From assembly GCA_018398765.1 (NCBI GenBank), contig JAHBMJ010005909.1, forward strand, positions 42,518 through 61,069: 18,552 bases of DNA, given 5' to 3'. Shown here in pieces: positions 1 to 10,000 of this stretch (positions are counted from its first letter, which is position 1; each line of letters opens with the position of its first letter). This stretch comes from Chromera velia (lineage: Eukaryota; Sar; Chromeraceae). The position numbers were made by a program, and so were the translations under genes. The notes below the pieces were generated by a model, which did not search any database, was not told where the DNA came from, and worked only from the letters and a program-made list of their open reading frames with translations.

Positions 1-1509
1 GCTAATTGTTTTTACGCTTTGTTTCAAGTTACAGTGAATACCGTTAGTTATTTCATGCATGTTCAAAAAAAGTTTTAAGCGTTTAAAGAATCTATAACAA
101 AGATTTAGATATTTCCAAACAACTTGGAGTGTAACCCTCTGAAGGTCTTCATAAGCTTATATAATGATTAGTGATTAGTGAATAGTATACCGTTTCCACG
201 GTTTCCATGAAAACTTTTTAGAGGTGATCCCTTAAAATCTCTTCTACGTACACCAAATATTTAGGGCAGCTATATTGTTAACAATCTATGGGTTACCAAA
301 TAAGTTAGTTAAAGTTACTGGAAGGAGCTAAACTAAACATGTTGATTACACTTTTAGGCTTTAATTATTTAAAGTTATTCCATGTTCAACTGACTTTTAC
401 TAGATGTTTGAAAAAGTTTTAAGCATGTCATCATCATCATTATCATGCATCATCGCCATCGGCCTCTTAAGGTGTCTAGCGTTTGGTGTCAGACAGAGTG
501 CGTTTCTATCTAGGAGGAAATTTGTATAAAAATTTAGATATATCTCCAACAACAACACCTTGGTCAAAGTATAAAAGCGTGGTCTTTTAATTCATTGAAA
601 ATGTTTGTACTATATGGCAGTAATTCAGCACGTTACAATTTTTTGTAGAAAAAAAAATAAATCTTAAAGTATGCCCTTCACCTTCGTCACGGAGGTTCTT
701 TTTTATGTAAATCTTTCTCTGTTTATAATAGTTGGACATTCATACTAGCATTTATAGCTAACTTTGAACTCGACTTTGAGAGGAAATATAAAACGAGTTC
801 CAATCTGAAAAGCGACCATGCTTCACACCACATTCTGACCGCAAATCCTTGAAACTCGCAAGAAGATTTGATTTCAAATCGAACTCACTTTATTCCAATC
901 CCACCGCGCGACAGTCAATCGAACGGCCAACCATACAAAAACAACTCATGAGTAGGTGTCCTGACGTTTCGCACAAAATCATCCTGCCATGCATACGGCA
1001 GCATACCAGGGATCTGTCTTTGAAGTTTTCAAACCGACCCCAGATCAAAAACTTCGGGACTCCCTTGTCGGTGACTCCCTCGTGCTTGCGACCTGAGACT
1101 CAACATGGCAAAGCCCTCTTTTCCAGTCCATTGCTCATGCATGTCATTTGTTGACTCTCTGCTTTTACCTTGCTTCCTTCCCTTCCATCGTTCAAACTTC
1201 ATTGGGAACTTTTCTGTAACGATCCTGGAATTTGGAGGGGAAAAGACCGTCAATTGAGAAAGAGGAAAAGGAGGGGAAGGCAGGAAGGGAGAAACGAGAG
1301 CAGAGAATGAGGAGAAAGAGAAAGACAAAGAGAGGGCAAACAAGCAAACCGGAGCCCCGATCGCGGATGCACCATGGAGATTCGCCCTAAAGAGGAGGAA
1401 AGAGAAGCTAGGTCCAAAAGGGTGCGCAAAGGGAGAAGCTAGGTCCATACACTCATGCATGACAGAGGCAAATCACAACAGGGAAATGGAGGCCATTCCC
1501 TGAAGTCTT
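1..1509. other. Intergenic region, AT-rich then purine-rich; no supported gene
   Basis: Bases 1-850 are AT-rich, with stops in all frames and no tRNA-like or repeat structure I can support. From about 1250 to 1345 the plus strand is almost pure purine (runs of aaagagg, ggaaggg, gagaaag). Read on the minus strand this is a long pyrimidine tract downstream of the rhomboid stop codon, so it probably falls in that gene's 3' UTR or a 3' UTR intron. A minus-strand AATAAA (889-894) lies about 600 nt past the stop and could be a poly(A) signal, but this is weak. A 143-codon minus frame at 1029-1460 is low-complexity Ser/Phe/Pro without domain features, and I do not call it. Confidence 0.5.
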
Positions 1510-2751
1510 CTATCTCTCTCTTCGACTGCGCCTTTGTTCTTTTCTCTTTTGAGTTTTGTGTTTCTTGGAACTTTTGCTAAAGGGGCGCCTCGCAAAGCGA
1601 AGAGCCGACAGACACGGCTGAAACAGAGCAGCTGCAAGTCTTGGAGCGACTCTTGCAATTTGGCTCGTCCAAGCGATGTGCAGCAGAAAGAAGGCTGCTC
1701 CCAAAGAAAGACCGCCCACGTGAGCGCTGTAGTTAATCCTCCCACACTCTTCGTCAGCGTCTGGAGGAAAAATCAAATGAGAGACTTCCTCGACCCCCCA
1801 AATGAGGCCTCTCATGGCTAGGTTCATTTTCATGGTTTTTCGACCCAGAAGTGCTTGCAGCCTTTCCGGCACTTTCACTTCCCCCGCGGGATGGTCCCCA
1901 AAGAGAAGCGAGGTAAACATGATCAAAGCCGAGATCGCTCCCGATGCGCCTAACGCAGAAAAATCCTCCTGAACAGAAACCCCGATTCGTTCGGCCACTT
2001 GAGGCCACAAGCAACTCGCCAAGACAGATGCGAACACCCCGGCAGAATACAGCTGAGCGAATCCCACAGCCCCCAATTTCATTCGCGCCAAGGGGCCAAA
2101 CAAGGACAGGGTAGCCATGTTCGAAAACAAATGAGATTGCGAATGGTGTGAAAATTCACTGAGGACTAAACTGATTGGAAGACACTCGTGCTTTCTGAAA
2201 TTACTGTGCAAAAGGCAGTGGCGCTTCAGCCACTCCATCAGCTTCTCCCTTCTCAAATAAATTGCAGCCTGCCACCCGAGAAAGATCAGCCCATTGACCA
2301 GCATGATGGACTCAACTACGTACTTGTCACAGAGAGTGAGGGCGGCGCTCAAAGCATAGTGGAGGCAGAGAGAGGCTCTGAGGAGATCCTCTTCTGAGGA
2401 GATATCCTCGGTGACTGCCCTCTTGACTGTTGAAATTGTTGTCCTCAGATAATCCTGCACCGTATGCTTCAGCTCTTTCATTTGTCTTTTCAGCCTCCTC
2501 CCTCGCCTTCTCCACCCCAGCCTTTGACTGGCTGAGATAGTACGGCGGCGTTGTGAAGAGAAAATGCCAAGAGCTGCAACGGGCCGCGAAGGAAATTTTT
2601 GGGCTCTTGTCATCCAGATTGGTTTGAGGGGCTGTGTGAATAGACAGCCAGCGGCTGTTGAGCCTCTCGCCACGTTGGCACGGCAGGTGGTCAGGGCAAC
2701 AAACAAGACCATCAACAGTGTTGCAACTAGTGAGCTCCGTAAGTGCAACAT
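1510..2751 (-). CDS. Rhomboid-family intramembrane serine protease with N-terminal leader, possibly plastid-targeted
   Basis: This frame encodes 413 residues and appears intronless. Rhomboids cut transmembrane substrates inside the membrane with a Ser-His dyad. All hallmarks are visible: an HSQSHLFSN stretch at about 203-211 (the HxxxHxxxN motif of TM2), GASGA with catalytic Ser near 270, and SAHVGG with catalytic His near 344. Hydrophobic segments lie around 131-166, 205-225, 230-250, 268-285 and 345-365. The first ATG is at 2751; the frame stays open to a GTG five codons upstream, which is unlikely to be used. From the ATG, residues 6-23 form a good signal-peptide core. About 65 Arg/Ser-rich, acid-poor residues follow, as in bipartite leaders for secondary plastids. 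The C-terminus is strongly basic (about 390-413). A long insert separates the Ser and His motifs. The family call is firm. Plastid location is inference, and a secretory or mitochondrial rhomboid is the alternative. The gene diverges from the large plus-strand gene. Confidence 0.88.
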   Translation of the reverse strand: MLHLRSSLVATLLMVLFVALTTCRANVARGSTAAGCLFTQPLKPIWMTRAQKFPSRPVAALGIFSSQRRRTISASQRLGWRRRGRRLKRQMKELKHTVQDYLRTTISTVKRAVTEDISSEEDLLRASLCLHYALSAALTLCDKYVVESIMLVNGLIFLGWQAAIYLRREKLMEWLKRHCLLHSNFRKHECLPISLVLSEFSHHSQSHLFSNMATLSLFGPLARMKLGAVGFAQLYSAGVFASVLASCLWPQVAERIGVSVQEDFSALGASGAISALIMFTSLLFGDHPAGEVKVPERLQALLGRKTMKMNLAMRGLIWGVEEVSHLIFPPDADEECGRINYSAHVGGLSLGAAFFLLHIAWTSQIARVAPRLAAALFQPCLSALRFARRPFSKSSKKHKTQKRKEQRRSRRER

Positions 2752-3358
2752 GTTGCTTTTGTGCACAATGGAATGATCAGCTGAGAAAAGAAGTCCGGCT
2801 TAAGCGTCTGTCCATCAATGGCACTTATTCAGCTTGTTTCACACTTATTGGTGGCTTCAACATGCAGCTTGACAGCAGAGAAACTTTCTTTTGCCTAGCT
2901 ATAACTGCATGCTGATGCACTGCAACGATGCAACACATGCAGTTCGCGAGGGACATGCAGATTTTGCGCACATGCAATCGCGCCGTCGGAGCGCGCACAA
3001 ATACGCGCGACTGCGGCTTAAAATGCATGGGATCGAGACGCGCATGCGTGCATTTAACAAACATAAATCGTGAATTAATACATTTTCTTTTGCATGCGTT
3101 AATTGCGTCATCGATCATTTGAGATCGAGCGTTTAAGTTGTTTGGACAGTTTGTACACCTACACGTCCACATTCAAGCTGCAGTTCGCTCCCTGCCTCGT
3201 CAGGCAACTAGAGAATGTATTCTGGGAAAACGGATTTCAACCGAAATTCTGAAGTCGGTCTGTGAAAAAACCTGTTGTTTAGAAAATCAGTACCTTGTGT
3301 CCGTCTACATCTGTATACACGCATATAAAGACATTATAAAGACATCTTCGATCAGAAA
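2752..3358. promoter_or_regulatory. Divergent promoter region with TGCATG/CATGCA cluster
   Basis: This is the only space between two divergent start codons, so it should hold the promoters of both genes. TGCATG or its complement CATGCA occurs at 2861-2866, 2906-2911, 2936-2941, 2954-2959, 2971-2976, 3024-3029 and 3091-3096, with GCATGC at 3042-3047. CGCG and GCGC runs lie between them. TGCATGC-like palindromes are known ApiAP2 binding motifs in apicomplexans. That they act here is inference. I see no coding sequence; the short frames in this stretch are interrupted and compositionally odd. Confidence 0.55.
3324..3341 (+). promoter_or_regulatory. Tandem TATAAAG boxes
   Basis: TATAAAG occurs at 3324-3330 and again at 3335-3341, 11 bp apart and 18-35 bp before the ATG at 3359. 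If either is a functional TATA box, the 5' leader would be only a few bases, or transcription would start elsewhere. The motif is seen directly; its function is uncertain. Confidence 0.25.
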
Positions 3359-3930
3359 ATGAGGAGGAGCGCTTCGGGCGAAGGGGGCGCTGGCCCCACA
3401 GATAGTGTCACGCCATGCGTCACAGTGGCAGGTGAAGCCGGATCCTTGGAGCCCAGTACAGGACAGTCACAGCAAAGCAAGGGGGGAAATTCCAGCGGCC
3501 TTGTCAGCGAGGAGGCTGATAGCTTCCAAAATTTCTCCAAGGCACGGAAGGAAAGGCGGAAGAGGATGTCATTACTGGAGCAGGAAATGGAGCTTACAGA
3601 GGGAGTAGTGGTGACAAACGAAGACAAGCGAGCGGCAATGAACTGGTTCTCTCGGGACCTCATCAAACTTTACTGGAAGAGGAAGAAGGATAGAGATGCT
3701 GAGTTCACTCGAAGAACCTTGCGTCTTTCTTCGAAAAGAAATTTGAACCTCCTCAAACGAAAGGGGCTTAGAGCAGCCCACAAGGGACGGAGGACTCCCT
3801 CGGTCGTTCTGAAGTCTCAGAAGGAGTCCTCGATTGAGAAGATTTCGTTTCCATTTCGTGACATCATTGCACCAGCCAGACAGGAGACAATGAAAGGAAG
3901 AAACCTCGAAGAGCTCTGGGAGTTCAGACA
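3359..3930 (+). CDS. Exon 1 of the large gene
   Basis: The frame runs on to a TAA at 3938-3940, so this could be taken for a complete 193-codon gene. Just before the stop lies GTCAGT (3931-3936), which would end the exon in phase 2. The pyrimidine-rich acceptor at 4349 opens an exon that needs exactly phase 2. The encoded N-terminal 60 residues are Ser/Gly/Glu-rich. The rest is basic and helical (KARKERRKRM, then NWFSRDLIKLYWKRKKDRD). No family is recognised. The alternative is a separate small basic protein. Confidence 0.65.
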
Positions 3931-3983
3931 GTCAGTCTAATCACGCATGATCAGTTAGCTCAATCACTCACTCACTCACACAC

Positions 3984-4020
<37 letters not shown>

Positions 4021-7000
4021 GCATGCCCACACGCACGCACGCACGTACGGCAGGGAGAAAAACAGACGGCGAACTGTCAGTTCATGAGACCGACGGCCAG
4101 GAGCCCTTGTAGTGCGAATCGTGAGATCGCCTTTCCTCTTTTGCTTCGGTTTGTCGTCCAAGAAGGGTCTGACAACGCGTCTTGTTAGTTTTCAGATGTT
4201 TTGAACGTTGCTTGACCGAACTGGTGAAAATCATGCGCATGTTCTCTCTCATTCACCTTTTTCTTCTTCGGCTGTGTCCTGTCTCGTCGAATCTGTGTGT
4301 CGATGTCACCCTCGTTTTTCCTGCTCTTTCTCTCCCTTCCTGTCTGCAGACCCTTCAACCCCATCGACATCCACCATGCACCCGTGGCTCTCGGACGTCA
4401 CACCCGCATCAACATGTACTCAGTCCCCCACCCAGTCCCTCCCTCCAGGACGCAGAGAGGCCGTGTACCCAGATTAGTCGTCAGGCCGTCCTCCGGTCTC
4501 CGCAACAAGGAGTGCCCCTCCATCACGTCCGTCAGGAGAAGGGCTGCAGAAAGATCCCAACTGGGAGCAGGCACGCGGCCGCTCTCTAGCAGTCGCCGTG
4601 TGGTCACGTTGCAGCTGAGTGCGAGAGGCAGGCCAGGCGACACGCATGGCAGCTTCTCTAGTGCTGTTTCCAAGCAGAGACGCCCCGTCACCCCCATGTC
4701 TCTCCTAACTGACTCCACCCCTGGGGCTACACGGAGAGGGAACCTGCCTTCCTCCACTGGGGGACGCGAGAGGACTACAACGGAAGCGTGCATGACAGAC
4801 AAAGCAGTCACTGCTATCACGGCAGAGACGGAGACGGATTTGCTGTCGCATCGGGCACCTTCTGCTGCCACTGCTGCAGCGCTGGCAGCAGCAGCAGGCC
4901 AGAGACCTGCAACCTCTCCCCCCTCGTTCAGTGCCTTCAAGATTAATTTGAAGGGGAGGAGACGGCCATGGTCTTCATTCTCCCGACGTTCCAGAGCCTC
5001 CGCAGTCGCCACCCCCCTCTCATCTGCAAGGGCACCTGGCACTCTCCCCCAACCTCTTCTTGCCGCGCTGGCGGAATCGAATCACGGGGACGAGGAGACG
5101 GGCCCCAATCCCTTTAGTCCCGAGGAGGAAGGTGAGTGCCCTGCCGTTGGAGGACTCTTGATCGAAACCGAAAGGGAGGGGGAGGGGGAAGGGGAGGAGA
5201 CGGCAAATGTCGAGGAGGCCCTTTCTTGGAAAGCACACGCAGCCGCAATAGAGAAAGCACAGGCCCGAGAAGGCCACTCGCCTCCAACCATGGAGGACAT
5301 AGAGGCAGCACAGGACATTGCGGGTGCTGTCGTTTCAGACGCCCTGCTGGAAATTCACAGATCGATTCCGGCCTCCCGTGCATCTCTGAGTGCTCCCGGA
5401 GGACGGGCACCCAAAGCCACTCCCCGTGCCCTAGGAGGCTCTACTTCCTGTCTTGATTCAAATCGAAAGACACAGCCTGTATCGGAAGCAGACGACGGGA
5501 TGCTGTCAAGTAGACAAGGCACCTCGCGTATTCACCCCTTCCCTCAGGCTGATCATCTCACGGGAGTCAGCAGACCTCAATTGTTTGACCATGGGGCGAT
5601 GCAAGCAGGGGGAGATCTGAAGGATCACTTTTGTGTGGGCCTGTCTGTGCCTTTCGGGACGTCAGAGGGCCAGCAACAACCCCGGACCCGGGGGAGCAGG
5701 GGCCGTCTCCGCACGGCTTCTCGCATGAGTGGGAGAACGTCGGCGTCTGCCGCCCCCGAGAGGGGGGCGCCTTCAGAAGAAGCAGAGGCAGAGAGGGAAA
5801 GAGAGACCACAGCCCCTCCTGCAGGGTTGCCCCTACTGGCTCTCTCAGAAGCCCTCCCTCCTCAACTGCAGTGCCTCCCCACAGGCGCCCCCCGTGCAAA
5901 CTCATGGAGAGAGAAGGGAAACTTGTACAAACAGGGCGCCTCTCTCCGACCTCCCCATTTCCATCCTGCAACAGACGGTCGGTCAGCCAAGAGAAGAAAA
6001 CAGAAGAGAAAACAGCAGAGGAAGAAGAGAAAGGGGGAGAAAGCAAGTTAGAAAGGACAGAGAGATAACATAATGGAATACTGTGAGGAGTCGGACGGCT
6101 GAGAGAAGAGAGAAGGGACGGACACCGCCCTTCTGTTGTGTTGGTATGATCACCCAGGTAGATTCTGGAATTTTCTCGCCGACTCAGTCAGACTTCACAA
6201 TGAGCTTGATTTTTATGTCTTTTTTCATTCTCTTTTTCTTTCTCTTTCACACTCACACGCACACTCGCACACTCTGACTCTCACACAATGGGGTTACAAA
6301 GCCAATCTGCCTCTTTCGTCTGCTTGCAGCGCTTGCCAAAATGGCAGGGAGCAGTGCCCTCCTGCAGTCACTCCGTCTAGGTCCCCTTCCCGGCGGTCTG
6401 CAGAAAGGAGCGAAGAGGACTCTGAGGGCAAAACAACAAGCAGGCAGAGACACACCCGAGAGTCAGAGGGAAAAAGCAAGAACGAAGAAAAGGGAGAGGC
6501 GGATCATGGCCGAAAGGGAAGGGGCAGAAGACCCTCCATTCCAGGGAAGACAGGCGCACGTGACGGTGTCTGTACACAAAGACGGGGGGACGCAACCAGC
6601 CTTCCCTTCAGGTCCGAATTGAGGGGCCCCGAATCCGATCGAGAGATTCTATTTATCTTGATGTCTCTCTCTCTTTGTGTTCCTCTTTTCGATCGTTTTT
6701 GACGTCCATTGGTTTGCAATTGTACGACAATCAGATCTCCATGTCTGTCTGCCTGTCTGTCTGTCTGTCTGTCTGTCTGTCAGCTTTGCATTTATCTGTC
6801 CATCTCGTCATTCTATCTCTGTTTGTATAGCAAATGACATGCATGGGAGTGGTAACACAAAGCTGCGCTGTGTGCTGCCTTCTTAATTTCCCGTTTGGTC
6901 TTCTTTCCATTTTCTCTACAGGACGAACCCCTTTGGACCGCGTCGATCTGGTGACGCACGCAGACGGACAGATCCTTGAGTCAGTCTTCAGCTTCGTGAC

Positions 7001-10000
7001 GAGTCATTGCAGATCCTTTTCGGTTTGTGTATGGACCTAAATGGAGCATGCAGAAGAGTCTTCCCGGCTTCCTTTTGGGTCCCTTTCCGGCTTGAAGTTT
7101 CTTTTCCAACGCAAGCTGTCCGCATTCAAGCGTGTCTCCCCCCTATTTTGTCCTTCCAAATAAATGTCAACGTGAACATGAAGAAGCACATCCCCCTAGT
7201 GCGGTGTGTCGATTTTCCCCCTCTGTATTCTCAAAATCGACCAATTTCATCAGACCTGGGTCCATCAATTACCTTCCTTGCTGTCCCGTTATATGCAAGC
7301 ATCTTCATGCATCCACACTTCTCTCGATGTCCCCTCTATTCAAACATGTCTGTTGTGTGCAAACATCTCTCTCTGTTGTGTTGCAGGCAAGAGGCGGCCT
7401 CTCATCTCCGTCCCCTGAACATAGTGGGGGTCCCCGGGTCTCCAGGTCACCCGCCCTCAGAAAGGGGAGGCACGACCATCACTGCATCAATTGCAGTAGG
7501 GGACCCCAACGGGCTGCAGGGGATGTCCGGAACCTCAATGCTGTCTGGGGCAGTGCTCCAGGGGTCCTCCCACTCTCTTCTGACCTCGCTGCAGAAAGTG
7601 CAGCAGCGAGGGGAGAGAAAGAGGGAGAGTCAAGGAGGGCATCAAAAGTCGACGAGTGCGTTGATGAGTGAATTGACTGGATTGGCAGTGCAGAGAGGGG
7701 AACTCGAGGAAGAGCAACGAGGAGGAGAGGGCGGCAAAATCAGAAGACGATGGGTGGTCTCAGAGGACGCAGGAGGTGAGTGAGTTTATTTTTGAAGGAA
7801 ATGTATTTTCTTTCTTGTTATATTAATATTTTCCTTGCCATTCTTGCGTGGCCTCGATAGGATCAAAATGAATGCACCGACCCCTTTGTCCCCCCTGGTC
7901 TTAGTCGACATGAGAGATACAAAACACTGGTAGTACGTATGGAATTATCATTTGTGGTATGTCGACGTATTTCCTTTGCAGTCGTCCCGAGCGAAGTCGG
8001 TCTCCGCACTCTCAACAGCCGAGAGGGGAGGAGGGCGCCCTCCCGTGGGCAGAGAGAGGGGCTGGAAAGACACAGGCTACACTTCTCAAGTGCGAATCTG
8101 TTGCCAGGGGTGATGAGTGAAGAGGAAAGGGACAGCAGCTTTAGTCCCTCTGCTTCCAGAGCTCACATGAGGAGTTGGGTCTCTCTAAGGGAAAGCTCTC
8201 CCAGCAGAGCGCGCAGCCGCACACACAGAGACAGACCTCTGGAACCTCAGACGCTCGACTTGTCTGCAATAGGAACCGGTCAGTGGTCGTATAAAATCCT
8301 AGGAGAAAGCGTATGCATAAAATTCAACGCATCGCGTTGTCTTTCTTTCTTTCATGCTTTGAGAGTATCTTTTTTGTCTCCTCTTTTCTTTCTTTGTCAG
8401 TGCAGTTCCTTGTTCATCAATGTTCGTCCTCTCTGGCCCATTTTCCCAATTATTTTATTCCAATAGCTTCAGTGAATAATGTCTCCACCTGAATATTCTG
8501 CATGTCCCGTTACCGCATCGTTTTCTTCAGGTCTCCGCCCGCCCCGCACAGCACCCACCCCTGAGTGTATGAGTCTTTTCGGGACAGGGCCTGCAGAGGG
8601 AGGCAAGGCGGGGGAGAAGGACGAGGAGGGAGGACTCCCAATTCCCCCCTCCGACTTTGCCTCCATGCTCCCACTTGCCAGACAGAAGGCAAGTCAAGGA
8701 ACTCACCCTCTGTCAGCAGCATCGGAGGCACTGCTGAAAAGAGGATGGGTGCGAGTAAAGGAGTCCTCTCCCCTCCCTCATCATCCCGAGTCTACTTCCA
8801 CTGACGGCACCGCCAACACAGAGGCCCCTCCGTCCACAGCAGCAGCCACAGCGGTAGCACGATCTCGCACGGGATCTCCATCACAACTCCATCTCCCCCG
8901 CCCAACGGCCGCAGCAGGACATCACGCCATTGACCCAAACCTCGTTGACTCAGGGGGGGGCACATTTAGAGGCAGTGCCCCTGCAGCTGCCTACTTCCCC
9001 ATGATGCACTTTTCGTCTTCCTTGGCGGCTTCCGAAGGGATGCCCCTTCTATCCATGGCAGGGCGCCAGCTGTGCCCCCTAGCGGGGATGACAGCCGTTG
9101 GATCCCGACCCCCAGAGGGGCAACTGAGTGCTGAGCATAGTCGGGGGACATCCCGGAGGATTGGCACGCAAAGAGCGACAGAGGAGGGACCGCGGGGGGG
9201 AGACTCAACTGACCTTGGCGCTTCGACTGCAATTCAGCAGACTGAGAAGGCAGCAGGGCCGGATCAACCGAGCAGTAGCATTGGCTTCTCAAGTTTTCAG
9301 CAGCCAGCAGCAGGGGAGCACGATGAGTCCTCCCACCCCTCCTCTATGGAGGCTTCTGAGGGATTTTCTAAACCCTTTGCACGCTCAAAGAGGTGCCATC
9401 CCCGCCTTGCTCTGGTCCCTTCAGAGACAGGTGGGGAGGTGGCGGGGGGGAATTCCCTATTCTCGGCTCCCTCGGGTGCCGACTCGTTCTCGCCTCTCAT
9501 GTCTGTACAAGAAAGGAAACAGGGGGATACAGAAGACGAATTCAATCAAATGGATCACAACACCCAATCGAATATTTCCTACTCAGGCCTCGATGGCATA
9601 CGTGTAGAGCCTGGAATCCCTTCCTCGTTTACGGGCATTGAAGGAGAGGCGATTGGACAGCCAAACCGGATTTTTCAATTTCAGCCTTTGGAGTCTGTAG
9701 GAGACTCCAAGGCCTTTCCAGGGGCACGGGGGCACATTTCCGTTTCCATGGCTGCACAGGCGTCTGGGCGGGTTGCGGACACGTGTAGAGACTCTTCCGC
9801 TTATTTGAAGGAGGAATCAGAAGAAGCAGCACGCAGAGAGGAAGAGCACAAAGCCCAAAGCCTCGAAAACCCCCACTTTATGGCCCAACTTTCATCAGCA
9901 CTACAGAGACACTACAACATCAGTGCATTCGCAGCCCCCGAGCCCTTCCGACTCGGCAGACACGCCCTCACAGGAATGCCCCCCGTTGTTCCAACAGATC

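Noticed and set aside
66-565. Possible repeat pair (AAAAAGTTTTAAGC at about 66 and 411, TTTAGATAT...CCAA at about 104 and 533)
   Set aside because: Short matches in AT-rich DNA with different spacing; too weak to separate from chance.
1029-1460. Minus-strand 143-codon frame downstream of the rhomboid
   Set aside because: It is low-complexity Ser/Phe/Pro caused by a purine-rich tract; more likely 3' UTR or spacer.
2752-2766. Five extra N-terminal codons of the rhomboid from a GTG
   Set aside because: GTG starts are not expected in nuclear genes. The ATG at 2751 puts the signal core right at the N-terminus.
4398-5042. Minus-strand open frame of 214 codons over exon 2
   Set aside because: Antisense shadow of the Ser/Arg-rich exon; composition mirrors it and no domain is visible.
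4303-6051. A separate gene starting at ATG 4303 with a signal-peptide-like start (MSPSFFLLFLSLPVC)
   Set aside because: The hydrophobic residues are encoded by a pyrimidine tract that ends in a strong CTGCAG acceptor, and the following exon fits exon 1 in phase. Kept only as an alternative.
8479-8530. ATG 8479 as the start of a stand-alone gene
   Set aside because: The stretch is AT-rich with an acceptor at 8530, and the upstream exon joins in phase.
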